DNA of 60,734 nucleotides from a virus, in IMG/VR virus record IMGVR_UViG_3300048904_000047, positions 1 through 60,734 of that record; one strand, given 5' to 3'. The position numbers and the translations under genes are program-made. Positions 23,729 through 32,008 of the stretch are shown piece after piece. Each line of letters begins with the position of its first letter. The first letter of the stretch is position 1. Under the pieces are notes generated by a model. It did not search any database, was not told where the DNA came from, and was given only the letters and a program-made list of their open reading frames with translations.

Positions 23729-23911
23729 TCAATAACCCCTCTTAGACTGGTATTCGATTTTGTTTAACGCCCGTTGCACAACCTGCCAGGACGACAACAT
23801 GAATAACTGTGCGTATTGACCCAGAGCCATATTACGCGGTTTATCCTGATAGGCGTAAATCGTCGCAACGTCATCAGCTTCCAGACGGATACGCCACGGT
23901 GTGCTAGTCAT
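23729..23911 (-). CDS. Hypothetical small protein
   Basis: 60 aa from ATG 23911, overlapping the upstream TAG by 8 nt. MTSTPWRIRLEADDVATIYA..., then LSSWQVVQRALNKIEYQSK. Function unknown. Confidence 0.55.
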   Translation of the reverse strand: MTSTPWRIRLEADDVATIYAYQDKPRNMALGQYAQLFMLSSWQVVQRALNKIEYQSKRGY

Positions 23912-24071
23912 GTTCGGCGCGCTCCAGCAATTCACGGATGTTCTGTAGAACATGTTGCTTAGTCTGCGTCGTCACCAGCACACCATCAGTGCGCCCAAAC
24001 GTGTTCAGGACGGTTTGAAGCGCCTGGTGCATTAGTTCATGTTCATTAATAGTGCGTTGTTCGCTGGTCAT
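23904..24071 (-). CDS. Hypothetical small helical protein
   Basis: 55 aa (MTSEQRTINEHELMHQALQT..., ending NIRELLERAEHD). ATG 24071 overlaps the upstream TGA. Helical throughout. Confidence 0.52.
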   Translation of the reverse strand: MTSEQRTINEHELMHQALQTVLNTFGRTDGVLVTTQTKQHVLQNIRELLERAEHD

Positions 24072-24208
24072 CGTAACCCCCAGATTCGTTTAACAATGCG
24101 TTTCAGTTGTTGCCGATCAACGGTAATCGTGTTGCGCGTACCGGGCTGACGTAGCATAAAACTATCGTCACCATGCTTAACCAGTCTGTAACCGTTGATC
24201 GTGTTCAT
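24068..24208 (-). CDS. Hypothetical small basic protein
   Basis: 46 aa (MNTINGYRLVKHGDDSFMLR..., ending LKRIVKRIWGLR). Overlaps the upstream gene by 32 nt. Weak RBS; supported by the downstream ATGA coupling. Confidence 0.48.
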   Translation of the reverse strand: MNTINGYRLVKHGDDSFMLRQPGTRNTITVDRQQLKRIVKRIWGLR

Positions 24209-24377
24209 CTTTCAGTTCTTCGTATTCAACACCCCAGAAATTTACAACCCATGAAAGCCACTCCCATGAATTAAGCCTTTGTGACCACATTCTTTTTCTT
24301 CCGTTAAGAGAGGTGATTTCTGTCTCATCGCTAGGTCTGACAAACGTGCAGTTTGATTTGGTAATTCTAACCTTCAT
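24177..24377 (-). CDS. Hypothetical small protein
   Basis: 66 aa. MKVRITKSNCTFVRPSDETE, Trp-rich centre NSWEWLSWVVNFWGVEYEEL. First gene after the promoter at 24411-24439. Confidence 0.58.
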   Translation of the reverse strand: MKVRITKSNCTFVRPSDETEITSLNGRKRMWSQRLNSWEWLSWVVNFWGVEYEELKDEHDQRLQTG

Positions 24378-24410
24378 CTTCTCTAAACCCTCTGTTCATT
24401 TGATAACCAG

Positions 24411-24439
24411 AGTTTAGCGCTCATTCTGCAATTCGTCAA
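24411..24439 (-). promoter_or_regulatory. Leftward promoter, AAAATAATTCTTGAC family
   Basis: Minus strand TTGACG (24439-24434), 17-nt spacer, TAAACT (24416-24411), upstream TTAAAATAATTC. Starts the large leftward early block 24377 to 22854. Confidence 0.78.
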
Positions 24440-24453
24440 GAATTATTTTAACC

Positions 24454-24482
24454 CTGTCAGCAGTTACAACACATGGTAAACT
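24454..24482 (+). promoter_or_regulatory. Rightward late promoter before terL
   Basis: CTGTCA (24454-24459), 17-nt spacer, TAAACT (24477-24482) with an upstream TG (TGG-TAAACT, extended -10). AACACATGGTAAACTGT at 24469-24485 resembles the AACACAATGTTAAACTGT segment before the portal gene. Divergent from the early promoter 15 bp away. Confidence 0.55.
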
Positions 24483-24512
24483 GTCCAGAATCGTTACAGA
24501 TGGAACAACATA

Positions 24513-26276
24513 ATGAATAAATTCACGGGTAACATTCACAATTATCCGCGCTGGCGTGATGCCTACGCTGAAGATGAACGTATCTGGCGAAAGGGTGAAC
24601 CACGACCTGATTACCGTCAGTGCTATCTGGACCGCATCAACCTGTTAAACCGTATGCGCCTGGATCGGGCAATCGTCCCGGTGCTGAAAAAATATTACGA
24701 AACTAACCCGGTAGCGTTCATCCTCGACTGGGCATTTACTTATGACCCGCGTAACGTTGGTACTGAGTACCCGCCGAACATGCCGTTCTGCCTGTTTGAA
24801 CGTCAGATCGACATGGTTCAGTTCGTTTATGAAGCGCTGGAAGATAAAGAAAAAGGATTATGGGAAAAATCCCGTGACTATGGCGCAACATGGGTAGCCT
24901 GTGGTTTATCCGTGTGGGCGTGGCTTTATAAGCCTGGTTCATCGGTTGGATGGGGATCACGTAAGGAAACACTGGTTGATAAACTGGGTGACCCGGACAG
25001 TATTTTTGAAAAGATTCGCCAGATTATCCGCGCATTACCACCGGAATTACGTCCGGTCGGCTACCGTGAAAAAGATCACCTGACGTTCATGAAGTGTATC
25101 AACCCGGAAAACGGTGCAACCATCACTGGTGAGGCCGGGGATAATATCGGTCGTGGTGGTCGTAAGTCGATTTATTTTCTGGATGAGGCCGCACACGTTG
25201 ATCGCCCGGAACTGATCGAAGCATCATTATCAGCTAACACCAACGTTCGTATCGATATCAGTTCAGTTAATGGTGTTGGTAACGTTTTTTATCGCAATCG
25301 TAAAGCAGGTGTTGAATGGGAACCGGGTAAGAAAATACCACGCGGCAAATTGCGCGTCATGGTTCTGGACTGGCGCGATCACCCGGCGAAAAATGATGAA
25401 TGGTACAAACGCGAAAAACAGTCATTCGCTGAAAAAGGTCTACAGCATATTTTTGCACAGGAAGTTGACCGTGATTACGCTGCAGCCGTCCAGGGTGTAC
25501 TAATTAAAGCAGAATGGGTACGCGCTGCATTCGATGCGTTCAAAGATGTTGCATGGCGTAAAGCTAATGGTCTGCTTACACCAACAGGTAAACGTATTGC
25601 CGGGCAGGATGCGTCAGACGGCGGTGAGGATGCGAGTGCACTGGTCGTTGCTCATGGTGTGTTCCTGACTCACTTACAGCTTGATCACCGGGGTGCTGAA
25701 CTGGCTGCACCTGAACTGCTGAACGTCGCAAACATGATCGGTGTTGATGAATACTGGTACGAAGTGAATGGCGTGGGTGCTGGCGTTAAAGTAGCGGCAA
25801 ACGACCGGAAAGATACATTGCGGTTCCGTGTTCGCCCGTGGTTACCAAACGCTAAAGTTGTGGATCCTGGCGGGGATATTATTGGTAATACTAAACCAGG
25901 CGATAAAGACCGTAAAACGAACAAAGATTATTTCAGCAATTATAAAGCACAGGCATCATGGGCGCTTCGTATGCGTTGTCAGCGTATTTATAAATGGTAT
26001 GTCGAAGGTCAACCACAGGATCCAGATGAAATCATTCTGATTGATCCGTCGCTGGAAAATGCGCAACGTCTGGAAGCTGAACTGTGCCAGCCTACATACA
26101 GTACGAACGGGGCCGGGAAAATTATCATCGACAAGAAACCAAATGGTTCTAAATCTCCTAACTTTTTTGATGGAACGGTTATCGCTACTTCACCGAAACG
26201 CGTAGAATTCGTTGAGGAAGGATTCACCGGACAGGTGAGTTCAGTTGATACACCTGATTATGGGAGTATTTTTTAA
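24513..26276 (+). CDS. terL: Terminase large subunit
   Basis: 587 aa. The packaging motor: an ATPase domain with a non-canonical Walker A (EKSRDYGATW, about 117), Walker B IYFLDEAAHV (about 219-228) with the catalytic Glu, then an RNase H-like nuclease domain beginning GQDASDGGEDASAL (about 365) with the metal-binding Asp. The SRDYGATW variant is known in phage terminases that use Arg/Lys upstream of the loop. It partners terS (18494) and the portal (28860). It overlaps the next gene by one base. Confidence 0.93.
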   Translation: MNKFTGNIHNYPRWRDAYAEDERIWRKGEPRPDYRQCYLDRINLLNRMRLDRAIVPVLKKYYETNPVAFILDWAFTYDPRNVGTEYPPNMPFCLFERQIDMVQFVYEALEDKEKGLWEKSRDYGATWVACGLSVWAWLYKPGSSVGWGSRKETLVDKLGDPDSIFEKIRQIIRALPPELRPVGYREKDHLTFMKCINPENGATITGEAGDNIGRGGRKSIYFLDEAAHVDRPELIEASLSANTNVRIDISSVNGVGNVFYRNRKAGVEWEPGKKIPRGKLRVMVLDWRDHPAKNDEWYKREKQSFAEKGLQHIFAQEVDRDYAAAVQGVLIKAEWVRAAFDAFKDVAWRKANGLLTPTGKRIAGQDASDGGEDASALVVAHGVFLTHLQLDHRGAELAAPELLNVANMIGVDEYWYEVNGVGAGVKVAANDRKDTLRFRVRPWLPNAKVVDPGGDIIGNTKPGDKDRKTNKDYFSNYKAQASWALRMRCQRIYKWYVEGQPQDPDEIILIDPSLENAQRLEAELCQPTYSTNGAGKIIIDKKPNGSKSPNFFDGTVIATSPKRVEFVEEGFTGQVSSVDTPDYGSIF

Positions 26277-26992
26277 TGACAACGTTAACGCTTTTGAGTA
26301 GTGAAACCAGTGAAGGTTTATTGACCAAAATCAATAACGCGTTGAGTAGCGGTAAATTCCTGTACGGAATAACGACTGTTTTACCTGGTGAAAGTCATAA
26401 CCCTGTGCGCTTTTTCCAGTACGTCAGCGATGTTGATCTGAATCCGTCAGCGGGTAAAGGTGACAGCGCCTATGATATCTGGTTGCAGCAGGGTAACACA
26501 GGTAGTGAACAGGATTTTCTGGACAGTCTGCAGGGTGCGTCCTATGTGCGCCAGAAATCAGAGGTAACCTGGTCGGGTATTTCACTGGTTATTCCAACGG
26601 GTACACCGATCAACCTGATTAATGCGCTGAAAGCACTTACTCCCACTGGTGGTACGTTAGCGCCGTTCTTCAATACTACTGATAATAAGTTGCATGTTTT
26701 TAACCAGAACATGACGGTTAACTTTAAACTTAACCTGATTGGTTCATGGGCTGGCGCAACAGAAAACCGTAGTATGATTTTAACTTTTAACGGAACAACG
26801 GGTAACACGCTTACTTATTCTCGTGATTCAACGGTTACCACTGATAACGTATCGTTCAGAACATTCCTGAGTGTCGATCAGGGTGGGAACATCGCAACGA
26901 ACGGTACAGATATAACAATTGTCAGTAATGGTGCGGCGTTTACTGCTACACAGGTGCTGTTGATCGCTGAACAGCTTGTACCAACTCCTTAA
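26276..26992 (+). CDS. Virion fibre/head-decoration-type protein
   Basis: 238 aa. GDSAYDIWLQQGNTGSEQDF followed by LDSLQGASYV is the collagen-like connector motif found in phage fibres; the C-terminal 130 aa are beta-rich and Thr/Asn-rich, like trimeric fibre heads. Coupled to terL, away from the tail genes, so a head fibre or decoration spike is likelier than a tail fibre, but this is inference. Confidence 0.65.
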   Translation: MTTLTLLSSETSEGLLTKINNALSSGKFLYGITTVLPGESHNPVRFFQYVSDVDLNPSAGKGDSAYDIWLQQGNTGSEQDFLDSLQGASYVRQKSEVTWSGISLVIPTGTPINLINALKALTPTGGTLAPFFNTTDNKLHVFNQNMTVNFKLNLIGSWAGATENRSMILTFNGTTGNTLTYSRDSTVTTDNVSFRTFLSVDQGGNIATNGTDITIVSNGAAFTATQVLLIAEQLVPTP

Positions 26993-27000
26993 ATGAAACA

Positions 27001-27020
27001 GCCCCGGTTCACTCCGGGGC
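27001..27020. terminator. Intrinsic terminator after the fibre gene
   Basis: GCCCCGG TTCACT CCGGGGC, 7-bp perfect stem, followed by ATTAT. Short U-tract. Also at the end of the facing leftward gene. Confidence 0.65.
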
Positions 27021-27182
27021 ATTATCACGAACGACTTCAGCACAACCGTATTCCTTCCCTGGATTATAAACCTGCTCCACTTTTAGCGCGGCCTGACACT
27101 CTCCCCAGGTCTGAATTTTATCCATCACTGGCTCGATTGCAGAACCGTTTAACACCAGCACTAATACGTAACCGATCAGCAT
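27009..27182 (-). CDS. Small exported protein
   Basis: 57 aa (MLIGYVLVLVLNGSAIEPVM...). Signal-peptide-like N-terminus, then GECQAALKVEQVY and a second Cys, a layout typical of small periplasmic phage proteins. ATG overlaps the upstream stop (ATGCTGA); GGGAG upstream. The stop lies inside the terminator stem. Confidence 0.6.
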   Translation of the reverse strand: MLIGYVLVLVLNGSAIEPVMDKIQTWGECQAALKVEQVYNPGKEYGCAEVVRDNAPE

Positions 27183-27505
27183 TTTCTGAGAGTCTCCCGC
27201 CAGTCAAGACCATGTAAGTTAACGGTTGCTAATACGAGGGTGGGACAACGATATGTTTCCCAAAAATCGTCACATATTTCTGGTTCTTGGAAAAACGCGT
27301 GAATCGTCCCACCCGCATTAGTTCCAATATATTTAACACTTGATGGAACAATGAAATTTAAACCAAAATAATTAACAGTCTTGAATTTTGGTAAATTGAT
27401 AACCGTCATTTTACAGTCTGGCGCTTCCTCGTGGATATCCCACGACTTACCGCAATGCGAACACTGATATTCATCATTACAGCGAATAGCGTTTACATGG
27501 TTCAT
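27176..27505 (-). CDS. Zinc-finger hypothetical protein
   Basis: 109 aa. CNDEYQCSHCGKSWDIHEEA gives a CxxC plus further Cys/His for a zinc ribbon; remainder beta-rich. Function unknown. Confidence 0.6.
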   Translation of the reverse strand: MNHVNAIRCNDEYQCSHCGKSWDIHEEAPDCKMTVINLPKFKTVNYFGLNFIVPSSVKYIGTNAGGTIHAFFQEPEICDDFWETYRCPTLVLATVNLHGLDWRETLRKC

Positions 27506-27511
27506 AGTTTT

Positions 27512-27814
27512 CTACCTGTCAATTAAATGATCACCGATAATTTGTTTTAAACGAATGAGTCGATCACATTGTGTTTTGAAAGCAGTATTTGACCACGGTT
27601 GACTGAATTCACCAGTTGAAACAGGGTCCATCAACCCACGAATGATTACTGATCCTTTCGCAAGAATACGTTTATCAATAATACGTATCTCAATCGTCAG
27701 ACCGTTATTGATGTTAAACATTGCACAACCTGTTTCAACACCTGTACCCACATAGCGAGCCATACACGTCATATCCTGAACGATAAGCAGTTGTTTATAA
27801 TTCTCATAAGTCAT
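27512..27814 (-). CDS. Hypothetical protein
   Basis: 100 aa from ATG 27814 (GGAGG upstream). MTYENYKQLLIVQDMTCMAR... No family recognised; soluble mixed alpha/beta. Confidence 0.6.
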   Translation of the reverse strand: MTYENYKQLLIVQDMTCMARYVGTGVETGCAMFNINNGLTIEIRIIDKRILAKGSVIIRGLMDPVSTGEFSQPWSNTAFKTQCDRLIRLKQIIGDHLIDR

Positions 27815-27816
27815 TA

Positions 27817-28011
27817 TTAAAATTCCTCCAGTGATTTGACCCACTTACGATAACGCGCCCAACGCGCCTGACCGATATTTAGTTTACGGTTAACACAATA
27901 GTATTGACCACCCGTATAATATAATCTCTTACGGTTACTAATGTTCACCTTTTGTTCACGCGGTGCAAAAGGTTTAATAAGTAATAACCGTGCCTGACGA
28001 TTCGTTTTCAT
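27817..28011 (-). CDS. Hypothetical basic protein
   Basis: 64 aa, about 30 percent Lys/Arg (MKTNRQARLLLIKPFAPREQ..., ARYRKWVKSLEEF). Possibly nucleic-acid or ribosome associated. Overlaps the upstream stop. Confidence 0.58.
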   Translation of the reverse strand: MKTNRQARLLLIKPFAPREQKVNISNRKRLYYTGGQYYCVNRKLNIGQARWARYRKWVKSLEEF

Positions 28012-28235
28012 ACTTGTTCCTTACGTTGAGCTATCACATAATCGGGGTTAGGTAATTTATTTGGGTTTATAATTTTGTATACACTCGTTGTTGACATTGG
28101 TTGAATACGATCGCCAACACTAAGACTTTCCATAAACATGATGTTTACACCAGGACATTCCCAAACGATAACAGCCCAGTCCGGCGCACCTTCAAAATCT
28201 TTTTCCGAACCTTTGATATATTTCCACTGTTTCAT
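28008..28235 (-). CDS. FEGAPxWAV-family small protein (paralogue 1)
   Basis: 75 aa from ATG 28235. MKQWKYIKGSEKDFEGAPDW is nearly identical to the start of the 31424-32008 product and related to the 32923-33510 product. The remainder is beta-rich. A phage-internal family of unknown role. Confidence 0.65.
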   Translation of the reverse strand: MKQWKYIKGSEKDFEGAPDWAVIVWECPGVNIMFMESLSVGDRIQPMSTTSVYKIINPNKLPNPDYVIAQRKEQV

Positions 28236-28239
28236 TTTA

Positions 28240-28395
28240 TTAATCACTTTTAAGTTTAATTAAAGATTGAAGAACTTCATCAGCATGTTTTTTAGCATCA
28301 ACAAGACGATACTCTGAAACAGTAATTCCTATATCTCGTAAAGCTTTTATGTACTCATCATAGGTTTTAACCCATATCTTTTGTAGTTCGTTCAT
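28240..28395 (-). CDS. Hypothetical small helical protein
   Basis: 51 aa (MNELQKIWVKTYDEYIKALR..., ending VLQSLIKLKSD). Lies between two accepted genes on the same strand with tight spacing. Confidence 0.5.
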   Translation of the reverse strand: MNELQKIWVKTYDEYIKALRDIGITVSEYRLVDAKKHADEVLQSLIKLKSD

Positions 28396-28398
28396 TCG

Positions 28399-28725
28399 TC
28401 ACACGCCATTAAGTTCATCACTGATGATTTTGATTACCGGTTCTTTTTTCCCCATTACAAACAGACGAATGATGACAGGGATGAAACCGTTACCCTCAAT
28501 AAAAAGGTTTCTGAAAGCTATGTCTGGATTTCCATAAGCCATGATGTTCATAATAGCATTTTGTCTTTCACCTGAGTCCTTTACCGCGATGATGTTTTTA
28601 TTCCCAACCACGCAAACATCCATAGCAAAACGAACATGGCGACGAACCTTAGATTTAGCTTCGCAGATGCTGCGTGGAACAATCTGGCCTTTCTTGTAAT
28701 ATTTGAAATCGTTATGACTAATCAT
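28399..28725 (-). CDS. Hypothetical protein
   Basis: 108 aa, first gene after its promoter, RBS AGGAG. MISHNDFKYYKKGQIVPRSI..., Ile/Val-rich with a basic patch SKVRRHVRFAMD. Function unknown. Confidence 0.6.
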   Translation of the reverse strand: MISHNDFKYYKKGQIVPRSICEAKSKVRRHVRFAMDVCVVGNKNIIAVKDSGERQNAIMNIMAYGNPDIAFRNLFIEGNGFIPVIIRLFVMGKKEPVIKIISDELNGV

Positions 28726-28756
28726 CGTTCACTACTCCTGTTCAGTTGATGGTTAG

Positions 28757-28785
28757 AGCTTAACCGCCTTTCTGTAATCCGTCAA
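28757..28785 (-). promoter_or_regulatory. Leftward promoter, AAAATAATTCTTGAC family
   Basis: Minus strand TTGACG (28785-28780), 17-nt spacer, TAAGCT (28762-28757), upstream TTAAAATAATTC. Drives the 28725-27009 block. Confidence 0.78.
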
Positions 28786-28805
28786 GAATTATTTTAATCT
28801 ACCCG

Positions 28806-28830
28806 TAAACATAACACAATGTTAAACTGT
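28806..28830 (+). promoter_or_regulatory. Late promoter and operator before the portal gene
   Basis: Extended -10 TGT-TAAACT (28820-28828) with no good -35. The palindrome AACACAATGTT (about 28812-28822) overlaps it, resembling the terS-region operators. Suggests regulator-dependent transcription. Confidence 0.5.
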
Positions 28831-28859
28831 ACTCATAACCAACGAAGGAGCCTGTGAAA

Positions 28860-30215
28860 ATGGCTGATGACCAGTACGAACAGTTAGCGGTTGCCGGATA
28901 CCAGCGCACGGGCAACCAGGTAAATGATGACTTCCTGCCAAAACTAAACGGTAAGCAAGGCCGTCGAATCCTGCGCCAGATGGCAGAGAACGATGAAACT
29001 ATTGGTGGTGTGTTATTCGCTATGAACAGCGTTTATCGTTCCGTTCAGTGGATTTTTGACCCGGCTGATCCTGAAAACCCGGAAGCTGTTAAATATGCTG
29101 AATGGCTGGAAAACGCTATTGAAAAACAGATGGGTGATCCTGAGGGTGCATTACCGGATGATACCTGGTCTGCTTTCGTTCAGACCTGGACTGATACCGA
29201 TGTTTTCGGCTGGTCATGGTATGACGTGTGGATCAAACAACTTCCTGACGGTTCCGTGGGTATTGCTCGTCTTGTTCCGGTAGCTGCTGAAACGCTGGAC
29301 GGCTGGTATATTGATGAACCTACCGGGTATGTGCGCGGTATTTTCCAGCGTTCACCCACGACTGCTGTTAGCACACTGATCCCCCGTGAGCGCTCGTTAC
29401 ATCTGATTTCTAGCCCGAATAAAGGCAACCCGGAAGGTTTATCCATCCTGCGTACAGCCTATCGCCCGTGGTATTACAAAAAAGTTCACCTGGAAATTGA
29501 AGCGATTCTGGCTGAACGTGGAACGGGTTTCCCGGTCATCACCGTTAACAGCGATATCAAAAAAGCGGCAAACGATCCGAACTTGCCTGAAGCACAGCGC
29601 CAGGCTGCACAGGCGATGATTGATGATTTTGAAGGTATCGTTGCAAGAGTTAAACGCAACGAACAATCAGGTATGGTTGTTTACTCAAAACCATATATTT
29701 CAGGATTTGATCCTGAAACAGGTGTTACCACGTATGGTAGTGAACAACAGGTTAAACTGGAATTCCTGACTCCTGAACAATCAAACGCTGTTGATATTGA
29801 CCGGACTATTAAACGTCTGGATACCAGTATCGCCCGTGCGCTGCTGGCTGATTTCATGTTCTTCGGTACAGGTGGTAACACCGGGAATCAGGCTAATCTG
29901 GGTAATCGTACTGAACTGTGGATCCGCGCGATGCAGTCACGCATCGATAGTAACGTGGAATGCATCAACCGTCAGCTTATCCCGCAACTGTGGAAACTTA
30001 ACGCATTCCCTGATGAACTGCGCCCAGTTATTCGTGCCGGGTCAATCAGCAAAGACAGTATTGAAACGCTGACAACTGCGCTTGCACGTCTTGCACAAGC
30101 TGGTGCGCCAGTATTCCCTGACCCGGAACTGCAGGAGTTTGTATATAAAGAGGCTGGTTTACCAACTAAAGGTATTGATAAGACGGGTGAAAAGTTACCG
30201 TCTATTGAGGATTAA
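28860..30215 (+). CDS. Portal protein (DUF935/Mu gp29-like)
   Basis: 451 aa from ATG 28860 (AAGGAG 9 nt upstream; GTG 28854 is too close to the SD). GGVLFAMNSVYRSVQWIFDP and the long helical C-terminal half with LADFMFFG and NVECINRQLIPQLWKLN match DUF935-type portals. The dodecameric portal forms the DNA gate in the capsid and docks terminase. Flanked on both sides by leftward early blocks. Confidence 0.87.
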   Translation: MADDQYEQLAVAGYQRTGNQVNDDFLPKLNGKQGRRILRQMAENDETIGGVLFAMNSVYRSVQWIFDPADPENPEAVKYAEWLENAIEKQMGDPEGALPDDTWSAFVQTWTDTDVFGWSWYDVWIKQLPDGSVGIARLVPVAAETLDGWYIDEPTGYVRGIFQRSPTTAVSTLIPRERSLHLISSPNKGNPEGLSILRTAYRPWYYKKVHLEIEAILAERGTGFPVITVNSDIKKAANDPNLPEAQRQAAQAMIDDFEGIVARVKRNEQSGMVVYSKPYISGFDPETGVTTYGSEQQVKLEFLTPEQSNAVDIDRTIKRLDTSIARALLADFMFFGTGGNTGNQANLGNRTELWIRAMQSRIDSNVECINRQLIPQLWKLNAFPDELRPVIRAGSISKDSIETLTTALARLAQAGAPVFPDPELQEFVYKEAGLPTKGIDKTGEKLPSIED

Positions 30216-30221
30216 AGAAAA

Positions 30222-30239
30222 GGGGCCACTATCGGCCCC
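30222..30239. terminator. Intrinsic terminator between portal and leftward block
   Basis: GGGGCC ACTATC GGCCCC, 6-bp GC stem; on the minus strand followed by TTTTCTTT, so it mainly stops the leftward transcript. Confidence 0.75.
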
Positions 30240-30244
30240 TGAAC

Positions 30245-30571
30245 TTATTTCTGCACGATAGGAAGAAGTTTTTCTGCTTCATCAATCGCAGTCTGAACAC
30301 GATCCTGAAGGGTATTCTGAGTGTTGATAACGCGGTCAAGCGTCTTTTCCAGAAGCTGATATTTAACTTCATCACCCCCGGTAAAACCATACAACCCCGT
30401 GACAACACTTTTAAATTGCGATGCTCTGTCTGCAGCAGATGAAGTGTTTACGATAAAAGGCCACACTTTATTCAGCAGTTTGAATTTTGTTTCATCATCA
30501 GAAACAGCATCCACCAGGATTTCAGCGGCTGTTTTATCGTACCCGGCAAGTTCAAGAATTTCGAAACGCAT
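30245..30571 (-). CDS. Hypothetical helical protein
   Basis: 108 aa. MRFEILELAGYDKTAAEILV..., then LEKTLDRVINTQNTLQDRVQ. Helical, possibly coiled coil. Function unknown. Confidence 0.62.
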   Translation of the reverse strand: MRFEILELAGYDKTAAEILVDAVSDDETKFKLLNKVWPFIVNTSSAADRASQFKSVVTGLYGFTGGDEVKYQLLEKTLDRVINTQNTLQDRVQTAIDEAEKLLPIVQK

Positions 30572-30585
30572 TTGATAACCCTCTG

Positions 30586-30924
30586 TTAACCGATATGTTC
30601 AATAGCGAGTTTATCACAATCGTTGCGACACGCCGCATGTTTCAGCAGTTTTGAAGCAAGTTTGTAATCTTCCCCGGCATCCAGTGAGTAATTCGAACGT
30701 GTGAATGTCAGCGCTTCTTCAAACGTATGGAACATCCCGCCATTAGTCTGTATCTGTGGTTTTACGTTACCATTGCAGAACCAGACGATCAGCAAAAGCA
30801 ACACACCAACACCAGGACTAGTCAACAATGCGATAAAGAACCATACACCTATGTTACGCCCGGTGTGTTTGGCGATAGCACCAATAAGAGCGCAGAACAA
30901 CACATAGAACACGATGAAGGTCAT
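30586..30924 (-). CDS. Membrane protein with two TM helices
   Basis: 112 aa. Two N-terminal hydrophobic helices (FIVFYVLFCALIGAIA and TSPGVGVLLLLIVWFC), then a cytosolic helical domain with two Cys (HAACRNDCDKLA). Function unknown; early expression argues against a holin. Confidence 0.65.
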   Translation of the reverse strand: MTFIVFYVLFCALIGAIAKHTGRNIGVWFFIALLTSPGVGVLLLLIVWFCNGNVKPQIQTNGGMFHTFEEALTFTRSNYSLDAGEDYKLASKLLKHAACRNDCDKLAIEHIG

Positions 30925-31163
30925 GATGGTAACCCCAGTGAGTGATACGGAATGATAGCTTTTACATGGCGTTCTTCACCTGTCACATTCTGAATTTCGT
31001 TAGTCAGATATAAAACATCATCGTAAGTTTCAAGCATTCTTTTTGCTTCGATTAACCCCTGAATACCTTCATCAACTATAACTTTACAACCGAGTTTTTC
31101 AGCGATTAATTTAGCATTACGGGTTTTACCGCAACCTTTTGGACCAACAACAACTGTAATCAT
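30921..31163 (-). CDS. Small P-loop NTPase-like protein
   Basis: 80 aa. MITVVVGPKGCGKTRNAKLI has a perfect Walker A (GPKGCGKT, 7-14); DVLYLTNE is a candidate Walker B strand. At 80 aa it is far shorter than most P-loop enzymes, so it may be a minimal kinase-like domain or a subunit. Coupled on the downstream side. Confidence 0.7.
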   Translation of the reverse strand: MITVVVGPKGCGKTRNAKLIAEKLGCKVIVDEGIQGLIEAKRMLETYDDVLYLTNEIQNVTGEERHVKAIIPYHSLGLPS

Positions 31164-31166
31164 ACG

Positions 31167-31421
31167 TCACCCCTTAACAACATCGAATACTGGTGGAACA
31201 CCCATACCGTACATTACACGGCGTTTTTCATAGTCTGTGCGGAGCTTTTGAAGCTGTTCAATACCGATATCACACCCACGGATGATATCGCCGCACAGGT
31301 CGTCATATCCGGCGTTTTTCTGTGGTTTACTGTGTTCGTAATCAACAGCGTGAGGATCGACCAGACAGACTTTCGGGAGGAAAGCAACGGTATCCCCCAG
31401 ACCGTTTTTAAATATCGTCAT
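31167..31421 (-). CDS. Hypothetical protein
   Basis: 84 aa from ATG 31421, just after the upstream TAA (GTG 31430 is alternative). MTIFKNGLGDTVAFLPKVCL ... LRTDYEKRRVMYGMGVPP. Function unknown. Confidence 0.6.
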   Translation of the reverse strand: MTIFKNGLGDTVAFLPKVCLVDPHAVDYEHSKPQKNAGYDDLCGDIIRGCDIGIEQLQKLRTDYEKRRVMYGMGVPPVFDVVKG

Positions 31422-31423
31422 AG

Positions 31424-32008
31424 TTAGCACCCGTGTGGTAATTCTTCACCGGGTTCAACTTTACACCCACAAGTGCTGCAGACGTAACGCCATTCGAAAC
31501 CAGGTTTAGCAGAATATTTACGATAACCAGTATCATAGATTTGTTTTGCAGAGTTAAGAGGGTCTACTCCATTATGATCGATAATCTGAAGAATCTCTTT
31601 AATAGCCAGATCGCGTTCAATGGATAATGGTCTGAAATCTTCTGCACAACTGACCACAAATGATTGTGTACCGTCATCAGGTTTTAACCAGGTATCTTCC
31701 CCGTCATGACCCAGTACCGTGACATTAATCCAGTCATGATCACCGCTGGCTAACCACTGGCAAACAGTACCGACTGGTGGTAAACCTTCACCGTTCCAGA
31801 CTTCGATCAGTTCACGCTGTGCGATGACAGGTAGACCACCAATATCATCGTAACCTTCCCCACGAATTCCTTTATTTTTCCAACGACCTCTACCTGTAAT
31901 TTGGTCATAAAAACATAAAACTTCACTACCCTGACAGACACATACCGCCCAGTTCGGCGCACCTTCAAAATCTTTTTCAGAACCTGTGATATATTTCCAC
32001 TGTTTCAT
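31424..32008 (-). CDS. FEGAPxWAV-family protein (paralogue 2) with GLPPVG domain
   Basis: 194 aa. The N-terminus MKQWKYITGSEKDFEGAPNW duplicates the 28008-28235 product. The middle (EVWNGEGLPPVGTVCQWL) matches a short domain seen alone at 35468-35698 (WDGKNLPPVG). The C-terminus CSTCGCKVEPGEELPHGC is a zinc knuckle. A modular early protein of unknown role. Confidence 0.7.
   Translation of the reverse strand: MKQWKYITGSEKDFEGAPNWAVCVCQGSEVLCFYDQITGRGRWKNKGIRGEGYDDIGGLPVIAQRELIEVWNGEGLPPVGTVCQWLASGDHDWINVTVLGHDGEDTWLKPDDGTQSFVVSCAEDFRPLSIERDLAIKEILQIIDHNGVDPLNSAKQIYDTGYRKYSAKPGFEWRYVCSTCGCKVEPGEELPHGC

Noticed and set aside
26993-27217. Plus-strand 74-codon frame after the fibre gene
   Set aside because: It runs through the terminator hairpin, and the minus strand holds a better coupled gene with a signal peptide (27009-27182).
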